A DNA stretch of 64,000 nt from Camarhynchus parvulus (Eukaryota; Chordata; Aves; Passeriformes; Thraupidae), in assembly GCF_901933205.1 (NCBI RefSeq), contig NC_044582.1:18637820-18701819 (forward strand), written 5' to 3'. The notes under the pieces were generated by a model. It saw only the letters and a program-made list of their open reading frames with translations, searched no databases and was not told the origin of the DNA. Every line of letters begins with the position of its first letter. Positions within the stretch are counted from its first letter, which is position 1. Both the position numbers and the translations under genes were made by a program. Shown here in pieces: positions 23,901-35,888 of this stretch.

Positions 23901-25404
23901 GGAAATACTCAGTGTTCTTTATTGACTTCCTAAAGCAAAAGCCTCCAAACCTATCCCCCAGCAAGAGCCATCTCTGAGGTTACAGATCCCTGCACTCCCA
24001 TTGCAATAATCCCTTTCGCATTAAAAAATAATGAGCTTCATCTCATTTGCAGATTCTTAAAAGCGCCGAGTGCTGTGGTCACTTGGCAATAGGAGCATCT
24101 CATAAATAGTAAATGAAAACAGAGCTCTCTTACCTTCCCCAGCAGCAGGGCTGAGAGCTGGGCAGTCCCACGGGGAAGCAGGTTCCTTTCAGGAGGCTCT
24201 CATTGCAGAATGGCTGAAATTCCTGCCCAGGGAGGCTTCTCTGGGGGGAGACAGAGGATTCTGCAGGACATCGAAAATGTTTGTTTCACTATTCCCATCT
24301 TGATAAACCTCTCTATAAATGCAATTCTTTCTCGTAGTGGAGAAGTGCCAGAGCTCCTGGTAAAACCCAAATCAGTCATTTTTATGGGGAACCTGCACAA
24401 ATGCCTGTTTCACCAAAGAGGAAATTTGGGAAGCATCTACAGCTAAGCAGAACAGAGCAGCTCACTGGAATGGGTGCCTAAAGGCAGCTGCAACCAGAGA
24501 AATGAGATCTATAATAGAAGGCTTTGCCAAAAAAATTGACTTCTCTGTTTTCCCCCCTCTTCCTAATATACTTGTGCACTTTCTTTTGTAATAAAACCTC
24601 CCTAGAACAGGCAGTCCCTCATTATGGATGAGTGTGTTGTGCCAAAGCTGTGGTCCAGCAGTGAGGTTACTGCAATAATGTGCTCAGGACATCAAGAATA
24701 AACCTTTTTTTTTTTTTTTAAATAAATCCATAAGTGTAAAAGGCCTTTAAAATTTCGTATGTATGAGACCAATTCAATTTTATAGGAGCAGGGTGTATAG
24801 GAGCTGCTCTTGCAGCCATCTTATCATTCCTCAGCGAGGGATAATGCCCTGTTAAGTTCTAGTAAATGCTTTAAAGAGGCACAATGCCCTGTTAAGTTCT
24901 AGTAAATGCTTTAAAACACACGGGAAACTCACAGATATTTTACCATTCTGTTGGGTTTCACCTCGGCCAGTGCTCTGGCATTTCTCATGTACAACCAGGC
25001 CTCCTGTTGGCTTCCTGGCATGGACTCCCAGGTCAAAAGCAGAGGGGTTTGGGTAGGATTTTGGCAGGACCCTGATGTGTGGGTGCTCAGTGACCCTGCT
25101 GGGATGTTGGACAGCCAGCCCCAGGCCCAGCACACTCAGAGGGGCCTTGGCCAGCAGCAGCTTCCACGTGGAAGCCCCAGGCAGCCAGGCCAGGGGAGGC
25201 AGCTCTGCCCAGCCACCCCCATGAGCACCAACAGCAGTGGCCACAGGTCAACCCCACCCATAAAAAACCCTTGAAGGTATTTTGATGACTCCCAGCGTTG
25301 GGTGATTAGCCAGGCTTGGGTTGGTAACTCCAAATCTTTGGGTTCAGCTCTCAGCCCTGCCAGAAATTTCTGAAGCTGGCAAAATACATTTTCTGCTCTG
25401 TTGT
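20916..25404. other. Intergenic, no gene seen
   Basis: 4.5 kb noncoding. A 33-bp direct repeat (AATGCCCTGTTAAGTTCTAG, then TAAATGCTTTAAA) lies at about 24843 and 24883. Repeat-poor AT-rich stretches at 22.58-23.1 and 24.0-24.13 kb could be conserved elements. No coding signal. Confidence 0.5.
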
Positions 25405-25985
25405 CCATGGACCAGGTGCCCCGAGAAGCTGCTTCATCCCTGGCAGTGTCCAAGGGCAGCTTGGACAGGGCTTGGAGCACCCTGGGACAGGGGAAGGTGT
25501 CCCTGCCATGGCAGGGAGTGGAATGGGATGATTTTTAAGGTCCCTTGTGTCATTCACATTCTCTGAAAAATCCCTTTGCCCAGGATTTTTCTCCTGGGAA
25601 GCCTCAGGGAAAAAGGAAAACAATAATTGTCTGATTTGCTTCTCCTGTGTTTTCCTCCTCTGGAATGTGTTTGGACGTTGTTTACCCACGGGTGATTGTT
25701 TCATTGGGTTCTGCTGTGAATTATTTTCACTCTTTGGCCAATCAGGGCCAAGCTGTGTTGGACTCTGGAAGGAGTCACGAGTTTTCATTATGATCTTTTT
25801 GGCTTTCTATAAGTATCCTTTCTGTATTCTTTAGTGTAGTATAGTTTAATATTCTTTAATATAATATAGTATAATAAAATGATAAATTTGCCTTCTGAGA
25901 ACATGGAGTCAGATTCATCATTCCCTCCTGCCACAGGGGTCCCTGTAAATACAATAATCCCTCCCAACCCAAACTATTCCATGGT
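25405..25985 (+). mobile_element. CR1 LINE 3' end split by LTR copy 4
   Basis: Sense CR1 runs from CCTGGCAGTGTCCAAGGGCA through GGTGTCCCTGCCATGGCAGG to AAGGTCCC at 25544. It resumes at about 25959 with CCCTCCCAACCCAAACTATT. The two halves join into a normal CR1 tail if the LTR is removed. Confidence 0.85.
25548..25957 (+). mobile_element. Solo LTR copy 4, nested in CR1
   Basis: It begins TGTCATTCACATTCTC and ends near AAATACAATA. It shares TTTGGCCAATCAGGGCCAAG and GAGAACATGGAGTCAGATTC with copy 2 and the rest. The flanks CCCTTG and CCCTCC fit a decayed six-base target duplication of CR1 CCCTTC. Confidence 0.85.
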
Positions 25986-27039
25986 CCAATATCAGCCTCT
26001 GCCACGGATGGGGATGGGGCGATGCTGAAACACAACACAACCATCACTGATGGGCTCTGAAGTGTCTCTATCCCCTGGAATAAAACCACAAAAACCTCAG
26101 TAAAAGCTGGAGCAGTGCAGGAGCTGGAGGGGCTGCAGGGAGCTGGGGACAGCCAGGGGCTCCAAGGGCTCCTCTGCTCTGGGATCCAGCAGCACAGCCC
26201 TGCCCTGCAGTCATTCCTGGAACATTATCTGCAGCCAGCACATTCCCTTTCATTGACTTCACCTCATGGAAAAATATCGTCTAAGAATTCCTGCTGCTTT
26301 TACAGAATACTTGTATTTATTTAGTAAAATAATTGGAAATCTGCTTGTTGGTTGGGTACAAAGGCATTTCCTAAGGCCCATGGTTTTAAAGTGGGATGAG
26401 AACAGCCCCAGAACCTGTCTCTCACAGTTTCTACTGTATGTCAGGAGCAGCACAAAAATGAACCATTGTTTTAAATTACTATGGCTGAAAGAACCCATAT
26501 TTTTGTTGTCAAAATCTTAAATTGACTCTGCCACAACACTCCATATGTTCTGTTGCCCTAGATTAAAAGATCAGATAAATTCTAATGTCTCCAGCTGGGG
26601 TTGTGTCCCTCCAGCTGCCCTTTTGGAAGAGCTGTGCTCCAGCCTGGGAGCTGCTCTGGCAGAGCTGCCAGGAAACCACACAGAGCATGAGCAGGGTGAG
26701 AGAGGAAGAGGTGGCTCAAAGGCTTCGTCCTCCATGGTCAATAGCACGGGGAAGAGGCTGTGCACATGTTAATTAGCTGCAATTTGCAGCCTGAGCTGTG
26801 TCAATGGCAGTTTAATAACCTTGGCTGGTGAGATGTGGTGGGAGCAGGGGGATGGAGGCAGGGGGTGCTGGGTGCCAGGACCAGCCTGTCCTGCCCCAGG
26901 TGCTGCCCCATGAGCAAAGCTCAGGCCCTGCTGTGCTTCTGCTGCCTGGGCAATGAAACCTCAGGTTCCAGCAGGTGCTGGGTTATGCTCAGCATGGCAG
27001 GAGAGCCCATCAATCCAATCTCCTCCCTGAGAGAGCAGG
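25986..27039. other. Intergenic, no gene seen
   Basis: Noncoding. Nothing recognisable in either strand. Confidence 0.55.
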
Positions 27040-27590
27040 AGAATCATAAAATCCCAGAATGGTTGGACTGGAAGGAGCTTAAATCCCACCCAGTGCCACC
27101 CCAGCCATGGCAGGGACACCTTCACTGTCCCAGGTGCTCCCAGCCCCAATGTCCAGCCTGGCCTTGGGCACTGCCAGGGATCAGGTGTCACCGTGGTATT
27201 TTATGAAAAATCCCTTCACCAGGATTTCTTCACCTGGGAATCCTCCGCTTCTCCATGTTTTGCTCCTCTGCAATGTGATCTGGAGAACTGTTTACCCAGC
27301 ACATGAATTGTTTTTAATTAATGGCCAATCACAGCCAGCTGTGTCAGGACTCAGGTCAGTCATGAGTTTTTATTATTCATTCCTTGCCAGCCTTCTGATG
27401 TCTCCTTTCTCTTTCTTTAGTATCGTTTTAGTACATCATTTTCCTATAATATAATATCATAAAATAATAAATCAGCCTTCTGAGAACTTGGGGTCAGTTC
27501 TCATCTCTCACCTCGTCCTGGGGACCCTCACAACAACACCACAACATCCAGGGGCAGCCACAGCTGCTCTGGGCAGCAAGAGAGAAATGT
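27040..27590 (-). mobile_element. CR1 LINE 3' end split by LTR copy 8
   Basis: Antisense CR1 (AATCATAAAATCCCAGAATG ... CTTGGGCACTGCCAGGGATC) stops at about 27185. It resumes at 27547 with TCCAGGGGCAGCCACAGCTG, the expected continuation. Confidence 0.85.
27186..27546 (+). mobile_element. Solo LTR copy 8, nested in CR1
   Basis: It begins TGTCACCGTGG and ends CACCACAACA. The right flank TCCAGG and left flank TCAGG fit a six-base duplication with one base lost. It is closest in sequence to copy 3. Confidence 0.88.
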
Positions 27591-29305
27591 TTTTTGACCT
27601 TTCTGATTCAACACTCGATAACCCAAAGGCTTGGGGTGCCCCTATTGGCACCCAAGGCCATGGAGAGCAGTGGGTGTTGGGCTGAGGCTCTGTTCCAGCC
27701 AGGTGGGATGAGCTGGAATCGCTGAGATTCCCTTTGGGAGGAAATCTGCTGCTGCTCATGGAAATCTCTCACACACAGCTCTGCACTCACTGCTGAGTGC
27801 ATCTTCAAACATTCCCTCTCAAAACAGGCATGTAAGGAAGGGAAAATTCCTACAGAGGAGCAAGGAAAACAATTCCTACAAAGGAGCAAGGAAAAGAATT
27901 CCTACAAAGGAGCCAGCTCCTTCCATGCAAGGAGCACAGCAGGGTCTCGCTGTCACCACTGCCAGGAGCCCTCCCTGAGCTCTTCCATCCCTCCATCCTC
28001 ACCCCTGGGTACAAACAGCCTCCCCCAGTGCCCTGCCCAGCCAACCCCAGGCTCCCTCTGCCCCAGGCAGGGAGGATGCAGCTCAGCTGATGGAATTTGT
28101 GCTGGGCCCAGGAGGAGGCTGTAATGTGGAGCTCAGGGAAGCAATCGTGCACCTGAACATTTCCAGGTGCCCTCGGGACATTCTGGCCCCAGCCTCCTCC
28201 CCAAGCAGGTGCTCAGGGTTTATGCAGGGGAAAAACAAGGCCAGGAAAATAACACAGCAAAAATGTGAGATCAGGTGTTGTACAGCTGAAGTACACAATT
28301 CACTTTTATAGCACTCATGTGGTACCTGCTCTTCACAGAAACAACCCAGGTCAACTTTTCTGGGTGATTTTAATTATGGAGAATGGTTTGGGTTGGACCT
28401 TTCGGATCATCTCATTCCACCCTCCTACCATTTTCCTCTGACTAATTAGAAGATTTTCTCCTCTGACTAATTAGAAGATTATTCGTTGGTATCAAACCAC
28501 CCCATCCAACAAGGTTTGCAAGACTCAGCTGAGTATTGATAATTTATTTGTGTTTATGTAGGACGCCCAGCAGTAACATTGACATTTCTAATGTGTTTGG
28601 AGCATTAGACAAACAGAGGGATTTTTGCCTGCTTAGCATTACACATTATGCATCTGTCCTACACTGTGCCAGCTTTCCCTGCTGCTGGATTTTCACAGTG
28701 GTAGGAAATAACAGGGATAAAGGGATTAAAAAGCAATGATTTTCAGTAAAGCCTTATAGGACATGTCTGCTATGATCTCAGCTTACTTGTCTTCTCTACA
28801 CCACTAAAACACTCTCATAGTAGACAGATTTATGGCTTAAATGCAGACAAGTGTGTGAAATAAATATTTTGCTTATAGCTTCCACACCCTTTCAAACATT
28901 CCCTGTGATTATAATGGCTTCTGAAGTCTCTTTCCAAGGGGGTGATTTGCAGTTCAGAAGTTAAAATCAGGGCCCTCCTCTGGCCTCGGTGCCAGCTAAA
29001 GGTCATGATTGAAGTGTGGTGTTTAGCAATTCCAAATAATTGTATCCAGACTTCAAACACGCCAGGCTTTGTCACAGCTGCCACACAAGGTCAAACTGAA
29101 TTTCAATTCTGTTTATCTTTGTATTAATAGAGCTACAGCTCATGTGAAATACAGCGCTCAGAGTAGTGGCTGTGCTTCCCCCTAGGGAGAAAGACCATGG
29201 GGGCTCTGGGGACTGAGACTTCATCCATGGCAGGCAGGGGAGGGAAATTCAAATGCTGTGAGCCCTCATTGCACAGAGAGGAGCAGTTTCACTGCTCAGC
29301 TGAGG
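27591..29305. other. Intergenic, with small tandem repeats and a CR1 scrap
   Basis: Three 28-bp units (AATTCCTACAAAGGAGCAAG) lie at about 27846-27912. 28378-28440 resembles an antisense CR1 tail (GAATGGTTTGGGTTGGACC). A 22-bp direct repeat (CCTCTGACTAATTAGAAGAT) lies at about 28436 and 28461. 28500-29140 is repeat-free and AT-rich. Confidence 0.55.
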
Positions 29306-29693
29306 TGTCACAGACATCTTTTATGGAAAATCCTTTCCTTAGGATTTTTTCCTCCTGAGAAGCTGAGAGGCTTCAGGAACAAAATGTAAACAATGGTTAT
29401 CTGCTGCTGTGGAATGCAACAGGTGCATCTGTGATTGGTCTCATGTGGTTGTTTCTAATTAATGGCCAATCACAGCCCAGCTGGCTCGGACTCTCTGTCC
29501 AAGCCACAAGCTTTTGTTATTATTCCTTCCTATTCTATTCTTAGCTAGCCTCCTGGTGAAATCCTTTCTTCTATTCTTTTAGTATAGTTTTAATGTAATA
29601 TACATAATAAAATAATAAATCAGCCTTCTGAAACATGGAGTCAGATCCTCGTCTCTTCCCTCAACCTGAGATCCCTGTGAACACGGTCACACA
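29306..29693 (+). mobile_element. Solo LTR copy 5
   Basis: It begins TGTCACAGACATC and ends near GAACACGGTCACA. It contains GGAATGCAACAGGTGCATCT, TTAATGGCCAATCACAGCCC and an AATAAAATAATAAATCAGCC poly(A) region. Same subfamily as copies 6 and 7. No clear target duplication was found. Confidence 0.88.
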
Positions 29694-32600
29694 GGCTGTG
29701 CCCATGTGTGTGACAGACCCAATGATGACCCAACCCCTCCAGAGTGAGGAAACTCCAGGTTCCTCCTCTGACAGCTCCCTCTGTGTCCATCCCAGCCCAG
29801 GGATGCTCCTGTGAGCTCCAGGAACTGTCACCCCCCGTGCACACAGGGGACGAGCTTACAATTGGAGTGGTTTCTGTTAGCACAGATGTACCACTGTACC
29901 TGCCCCACAAGAGTCCTGCCCAGCCCCCAGCACACACACAATATATTCATTAACACACACAAGTCTCCAAATCCCCACTGTACCCATTGACCGTGAGCAC
30001 GAGATTTTTGTTGCACATCGCTGGTTCCTTGAGTGAAATGGATTTTCAGCAGCCTCTGATCCTTCCCCACGTGGGGAAGGACAAAGCAGCTGCTTTACCT
30101 GCTTCACCTTCGTGCTGCTTTTTCCTGAGCACAAACCTTTGACCTTCAGGCTGCTCTTTGCTGAGGCCAGCCTCAGAGGCAGGCAGGAGGCAGTAAAGGA
30201 TGGGCTTGCTGTGTTTGGTTTTTCGAACATGTCACTATGCAGCAAACGCACAGTCAAGATATTAAATATGTAAGTTTACATGCTGCAGAGGAATTTCATT
30301 TATTTCACACCAAATCAGGAAACAATCCTCAAACCACAATCACTGGGATGTGAAATCCAATGTTAATGCACAGAAGTACTGAGCTAAAAAGATCTTGGTT
30401 TGCCCAAGGAACACCCAATTAGGGATTTCTCTCTGCACAGCAGATCTGTAGAGCTACAGATGTCAGCTCAATTCCTCATCAGGTCCAGGAATTCCCAAGT
30501 TAATTTCACACTAAGAAGGTTTCAACAAACCAGACACAGGAAAAAAAATATATAAAAAGAAATAAACTTAAATATACTTGAAAAGAAAACACTTAAAAAT
30601 ACTGAAAAATACTTAAATATTGAATTCTTTGACATGGTCAAAATACAGTGGAGAGCCAAGGGTGAGAAAAGGGAGCCAGAGCTGGTTTTTGAGCTGGGCA
30701 TATGGGAAGCAGCAGCTGAAGGGGTGGGGAGAAAGAACTCTGCTGCCCAGAGAGGCTCCTTCACATCCTGCTCATGAGGAACTGCAAATCCTGAGCTAAG
30801 CCCACACCTGGGAGAGCTGCCCTGTCTGTGCAGCCCCTCTGCTCCAGGTGGCTGGGAACAGCAGGGGCTCGACTGGAGCCAGGGCAGCATCACTTGTGCC
30901 ATCAGGAGATGCAGAGAAATGTTCCCATGGCTGTTCATGCATCAGCACATGACAGGACTGGGCTGGACAGGAGTTTCATGCTCCGTGTGTCACCACATTT
31001 ATCTTGCAATAAACACAAATTTTGTGCTCACAGTGAAACTCCTCAATTGTCTTTAAGGAGCTTTGGCTTTCTAAGAAGCTTTGGGGGGTTCCTTGCAAAG
31101 TGATGAAATGAGATTAGAGTCCCTCCTAATGAAACATTCACACGACAGATCATTTGGGGAAAGATACATCAACCACAAGAAAAAGCTTCCCAATTAATAA
31201 TACATGAGAGAAGTGGGATGGAATAGAGTGTGAAGTGACTGACCTGCTTTAGAAACACTGCTGGGTGTCACTTTAGCTCCTTATTGTACAATTCCCCACA
31301 TAAAACCACCCAGATGTTCCCATCTGCCGCCACACTGTCCCTAACAGGAAGGGAGACCCACGGCACGCTGGTTCACCTCTCATGGGACACACAGGGAGTT
31401 CCAGGGAGCCATCCGTGGGGAGGGGACCTTCCAGGACACAACCAAGCCTGAATCGCTGCCTCTGGAGCAGCCCTGTGAGTGCTGCTCCCACCCAGACCCT
31501 TGTGCAGCCCATGCACACGTGGGCACAGCCCCAGTGCTGCACCTGCAATGCTCCCAGCAGTCGTGCATGCAATTATTGCACCCCGTGTAATTGGGAGTGC
31601 ATTATGCAAATAGCGACTTCCTGAGGTAATTGGTCATTGGCTCGCTCAGTTACTGTGGGTAATTTGTGCTGTGCTGGTACCTTTCTGAGTAAATCCAGCA
31701 CATTCAGGCAGTTCTGACAATCAGTGTCCACATCCAAAACCTGAGTGAGGAGGAACCTCAGCGGGCTCACCTGGCTGCCAAAAAGTCTGGGCCACACTAA
31801 GAACCTGCTGGCACAACACACCAACTGCAATTCCTCCTTCTCTGTTTAACTCACACCTCAGCAAGCATCATCCTTCTCCTCCAAAAATTCTGACTGCTCC
31901 AAACTGAGCCCACAGACTTACTCCAATCTCCCTGCCCTCCTCTCTCCTGTCAGGACCTGCTGCTGTCTGGCAGAGCAAGATTTGTACCTCTCCAGTAGCA
32001 AGTCTCTTTAATTTCCAGTGGTGGCCCTTCTACCTGTCATTCCCACTCGCCACCACTCCCCAGTTTGTGTTTCTGGGTGGATGGCACACGAGCATCCCCA
32101 GGCACAGCTCAGGGAAATGGATTATGCACACACTCAGGATGTTAAGCAGCTTAATGGCAGGATGTCTGCTCCAGGGAGAAAAGGCAGGGACCTGCGTGAC
32201 AGGGCACCCAGGGCTCCATTGTTTTATTATTTAAGTTATTTAGACCCTCTGAAAGGTTTAAATTCCTGCTCCCCAAAATGCCAGGCACTGTACAGATCCA
32301 AGCCATGTCCAGGGCAGGAACAGCAGCAAATGTCACACTCCCTTCACAGCATTTGGGACAGAGATGAACCAGGAAAGCAGCTGAATGTAAAGACAGTGGG
32401 GGAATAAGGGGATGAAGCCAGAGGGCACAGGAGGAGAGATGATGAGAACAAAGAGGCAAACAGAAAGCCCACACAGTGGGAAATCTCCTGTTTTCCTGGG
32501 ACCTTCTCTTCTAAGGCTGCTCGAGCAGGGATGTTTTAGAAGAATACTCAGTTCTGCTGATGGGAAGGTATTGGCAGAGGTTGTTCCTCAAAGAGTTCAT

Positions 32601-33969
32601 GAAAGATGACACAGAAAGGCAAATCCACTGCCTTCTGCCTCAGTGCAAACCCCCCTAACTCGCCTCCTCCTGAGCTGCTGGGACCTCACAGCCTGGGGAG
32701 GAACCCTGGCTGAGCCATCACCTCACTTGGCTCCTTCCTGCACCAAAACGCTCATTTGCAGGCCGCAGGAATGAAAGCTGTTTTAACTCCCATCTCAACA
32801 TTATTCTCATTCCTGGTGTTTTGATGTTGTGAAAACTGCCAGGAAATGAAGACACCAGCTTAAGGCTGTAAAATTTTAATGCTCGCTGTATTTCTCCTCC
32901 TTTTTTTGTTTGCAGGGAGGTTTTAGGTCCATCAGGTTTATGCCTTTCAAGGATGATGCTACTCTGCTAAGGAAGTGAAAATAAATTCCCTGCCCTGAAA
33001 CAAAGCCCTGAAGCTGTTCAAAACACTGGGTTTTCCAAGAGGCATCTGCTGTTGCATTATTTCCTCATCAGGAAGAAGTGATAGATGGGGAAGGAGCATC
33101 CGGATGGATGAGAACAGCCCCTGAGAAAGGAAAAGTGTCTTTTTGGACAACATTGATGAGTTCCTTCCGAAAATTCAATTTCCTTATGTATGAAAAACGT
33201 CACTCTCACTGTTACCCAAGTGACCTTCTGGGCTCTCAGCAAAAAAAAATCATTGCCTCAGGAGGAAATCTGAAGCATTAACTGCAAACCGTATTTGCTA
33301 TGTATTTAACTTATTGTTAACTCGTATTAAAAAGTGTTAAACCGATCTTTAAAATAATTTCCTGAGAGGGTACCACTTCAGGACATGCCTGGAGGAGGTG
33401 CTGAGCTCTGCCTGGCATGGGCAGCAGGGTTTTTGCACCCAGGTTGTGCTCAGCAAACTCTGCCCACGGGGTTGCTTTGTGCAGAGCAGGAGGGTGAAGA
33501 TTATCCCGTGTGCTTTTGGGGGTCTGTCGATAAAAGCATCCCAGAATTTCCATGACCTTAATAAAGGGCACAGGGATGAGGCAGCACAGCACCGTCCTGC
33601 CACAGGTTTCCTTTCTGTTGGTTAAGTGAATAACAAAAAATCAGGAAATGAAGATTTTAAGGTCTGAAGAAAAGCTGATTTTTGTATCAGTGCCACAGCT
33701 TCAGCCACAAGCACAGACTAAAGCTGTACCTGAGATCCAACGTGAGGATTCAGCCAGGGCACCCTGGGAACTCGGCCAGGGAAGTGGGTGAAGCCCAAGG
33801 TCAGGAGAAGGAAAGGTGGGGAAATGTGTCAGTCAATAATTGCACACTAAGGTAAGTGGAAATGGAGACAAGACAGAAAATGGGAGAGAACAGGAAACAG
33901 AACATCTCAGAGGGCTGACACAGACAGCTTTAAATCCTCTAATGTCAGGCTCAAATGACTCTTACGGTT
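29694..33969. other. Intergenic, one candidate regulatory segment
   Basis: 4.3 kb noncoding, mostly repeat-free. It includes the octamer/homeobox cluster near 31.6 kb. No coding frame is convincing. Confidence 0.5.
31568..31660. promoter_or_regulatory. Candidate enhancer: POU octamer plus homeobox-type sites
   Basis: An exact ATGCAAAT octamer (31604-31611) lies between a near-palindromic TGCAATTATTGCA (31568-31580) and TAATTG cores near 31588 and 31636. All fall within about 90 bases of repeat-free DNA. Function is inferred from motif density alone. Confidence 0.35.
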
Positions 33970-34160
33970 CACAGAATCATGGAATATCCTGAGCAGGAAA
34001 GGACTCACAAGGAGTGAGGGATCCCACCTGGGCATCCCTGGGAGGGTTTTCCAAAGGGTCCTGGAGCTCTGGCAGCCTTGGGGCCGTGCCCATTCCCTGG
34101 GCAGCCTGGGCAGTGCCAGCACCCTCTGGGGGTGTGATCCCCATCCCCTTGGCTCGGGGT
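33970..34160 (-). mobile_element. CR1 LINE 3' fragment
   Basis: CACAGAATCATGGAATATCC opens the antisense tail. TTTTCCAAAGGGTCCTGGAG, then CTCTGGCAGCCTTGGGGC, matches the CR1 subfamily also seen at 60280. Confidence 0.85.
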
Positions 34161-34469
34161 TTGCCTCTCTACAGAGCACAGAACCCAAACGTTTGAGTCC
34201 TGACAGGCTGCAGAACTTTCTCACTACATCTTCGTGCCACTTTGAATAAAGTTTGAAAACATTTAGAGCCAGGATTCAAAGGGCAGGTGGGAAGCTGCTC
34301 AGCAGGTTCATGCTCTGTCTTAGACTCAGGCTGGGTATCCTGAGGGTGACACTGCTGATGCCAGCCCCAGTGACCTGCAGAGCATGCCAGGGACAGGGAC
34401 TCGTGTGCCACTGGGGGGGCTGCTAACGACCGAGCCCGGGGATGGAAGGGTGTTAACTCTGTGAACGCT
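34161..34469. other. Intergenic, no gene seen
   Basis: Short noncoding stretch leading into the purine-rich array. Confidence 0.5.
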
Positions 34470-34960
34470 AGAGCCTAAGGATGGAAGGGTTGTTAACCCC
34501 GAAGCCTAAGGATGGAAGGGTTGTTAACCCCGAAGCCTAAGGATGGAAGGGTTGTTAGTCCTGAAGGTGAACAATGGAAGGTGCTGTTAACCCTCGAGCC
34601 AAAGGATGGCAGGAAGGGATGCCCACCCTGGAGCCAAAGAAAGGAAGGCATGTTCCCCTGGATCCAAAGGATGGAAAGAAGGGATGCTAACCCTGGATCT
34701 GAACAATGGGAGGGATGTTAGCCCTGGATCCAAAGGAAGGGAGGGATGCTCACACTGGATCCGAAGGAAAGAAGGAAGGGATGCTCCCCTGGATCCAAAG
34801 GAAGGGAGGGATGTTCTCCTGGATCCAAAGGAAGGAAGGAAGGAAGGGATATTTCCCGGGATCCAAAGGAAGGAAGGGAGAGATGTTAGCCCTGGATACG
34901 AAGGAAGGGAGGGATGCTCCCCAGGATCCAAAGGAAGGAAGGCAGGCCATCAGAGTGTGG
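34470..34960. repeat. Degenerate purine-rich tandem array upstream of the promoter
   Basis: Three 31-bp units (starts 34470, 34501, 34532) built on GCCTAAGGATGGAAGGG lead into about ten looser units of roughly 30-40 bp. These centre on GGATCCAAAGGAAGG and GGGATG, with embedded (GGAA)n runs. The + strand is strongly purine-biased. The array ends within 100 bases of the CpG island. Confidence 0.8.
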
Positions 34961-35089
34961 GGGTAAAAAAAGTGCCCCGTCGAAAGGAAGGCAGGAAGGC
35001 AGGCAGGGATGCTGCCCGGGATGCAAAGCCAGGGACGCTCCCCGGGACCCGAGCGGTGCCCGCGGCAGCCCCGGGTTCGCACCGAGGCC

Positions 35090-35115
35090 GGGGGCGGGGT
35101 CGCGAGGGGGCGGGG
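35090..35115 (+). promoter_or_regulatory. Paired GC boxes with G-quadruplex potential
   Basis: Four G-runs (35090-35094, 35096-35099, 35106-35110, 35112-35115) form two Sp1/KLF-type GC boxes separated by six bases. The same runs fit a four-tract G-quadruplex pattern on the + strand. They lie about 50 bases upstream of the CCAAT box. Confidence 0.6.
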
Positions 35116-35160
35116 CCATGTCTCGCCCCGCCCCCGCAGCCGGTGCCGCGCGGGCAGCAG

Positions 35161-35170
35161 CCAATGGGAG
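35161..35170 (+). promoter_or_regulatory. CCAAT box (NF-Y type)
   Basis: CCAATGGGAG in forward orientation inside the CpG island, just downstream of the two GC boxes. This order is typical of TATA-less promoters. Confidence 0.5.
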
Positions 35171-35229
35171 CGCGGCCCGTCAGCTGACCCGCGGCGCCTT
35201 CCCAGGTGCGCGCCGGCGGCGCCTCAGAG

Positions 35230-35452
35230 CGGGCGGCACCGCGCACCGGCACCGCCGCTCCGCCGCGCTGGGGGCGGGCAGCAGGCACGGAGGGACCGGT
35301 CCGTCCGTCCATCCCCTCATCCTTCCATCTGTCCACCCATCCATCCCTTCCTCCATCGCTCCCCGCATCCCGGCATCCCGGCGCGCTGGAACCGCGGCGG
35401 CAGCAGCGGATGTGCAGCCCCGGGGGACAACCGCGGCAGCGCCCGGCCGGCG
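35230..35452 (+). other. LRRN1: Candidate LRRN1 non-coding exon 1 (5' end uncertain)
   Basis: A strong 5' splice site GCG|GTGAGT lies with its GT at 35453-35454, about 285 bases downstream of the CCAAT box. The exon would end at 35452. The start is placed only by its distance from the GC and CCAAT boxes. Another usable donor (CAG|GTGCGC) lies at 35206, and a further acceptor/donor pair at 35940/36553 could define an alternative leader exon. Confidence 0.4.
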
Positions 35453-35880
35453 GTGAGTGCGTCCGCCGGGCTCGGGGGAGCGAGCGAGCGGAGGCTGCGG
35501 GAGCGCCGCGGGTGCGAGGGCTGCGCTCGGGGCTGCGGGGATGTGCGCCGCGGTGCAGCGATGTGCGCTGCGGCCCGGGCACCGAGCAAAGTTTGCGGTG
35601 GCGGACGCGCCCCCGGTGCCCCCCGGGAGAGTCCCCGCCGGGTTTCGGTGGCTCCGCAACGCGCCGGGACCGCCCCGGGGCTGCGGCCGCCTCGCACCTC
35701 CGGGGCTGCGGGGGTTCGGCTGCAGCATCGCTCTCCTCCTCCTCATCCTCCTGCCTGTCGGGTGCTCCGCTGCTCCCCGGGCCGGTTTGCGGTAAATCGG
35801 GGGTTCGGGGGGGATCGGCGGTGCCGGGAGCCGGCGGTGGGCGCGGGGCCGGCGGTGCGGCAGCGCTGCCCGCGTCCCCC

Positions 35881-35888
35881 ATTTGCAT
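35881..35888 (-). promoter_or_regulatory. POU octamer in the CpG island
   Basis: ATTTGCAT is the exact reverse complement of the ATGCAAAT octamer bound by POU factors. A related ATGCGAAT follows at 35887-35894. An AT-rich octamer inside such GC-rich DNA is unlikely to be compositional noise. Confidence 0.4.
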
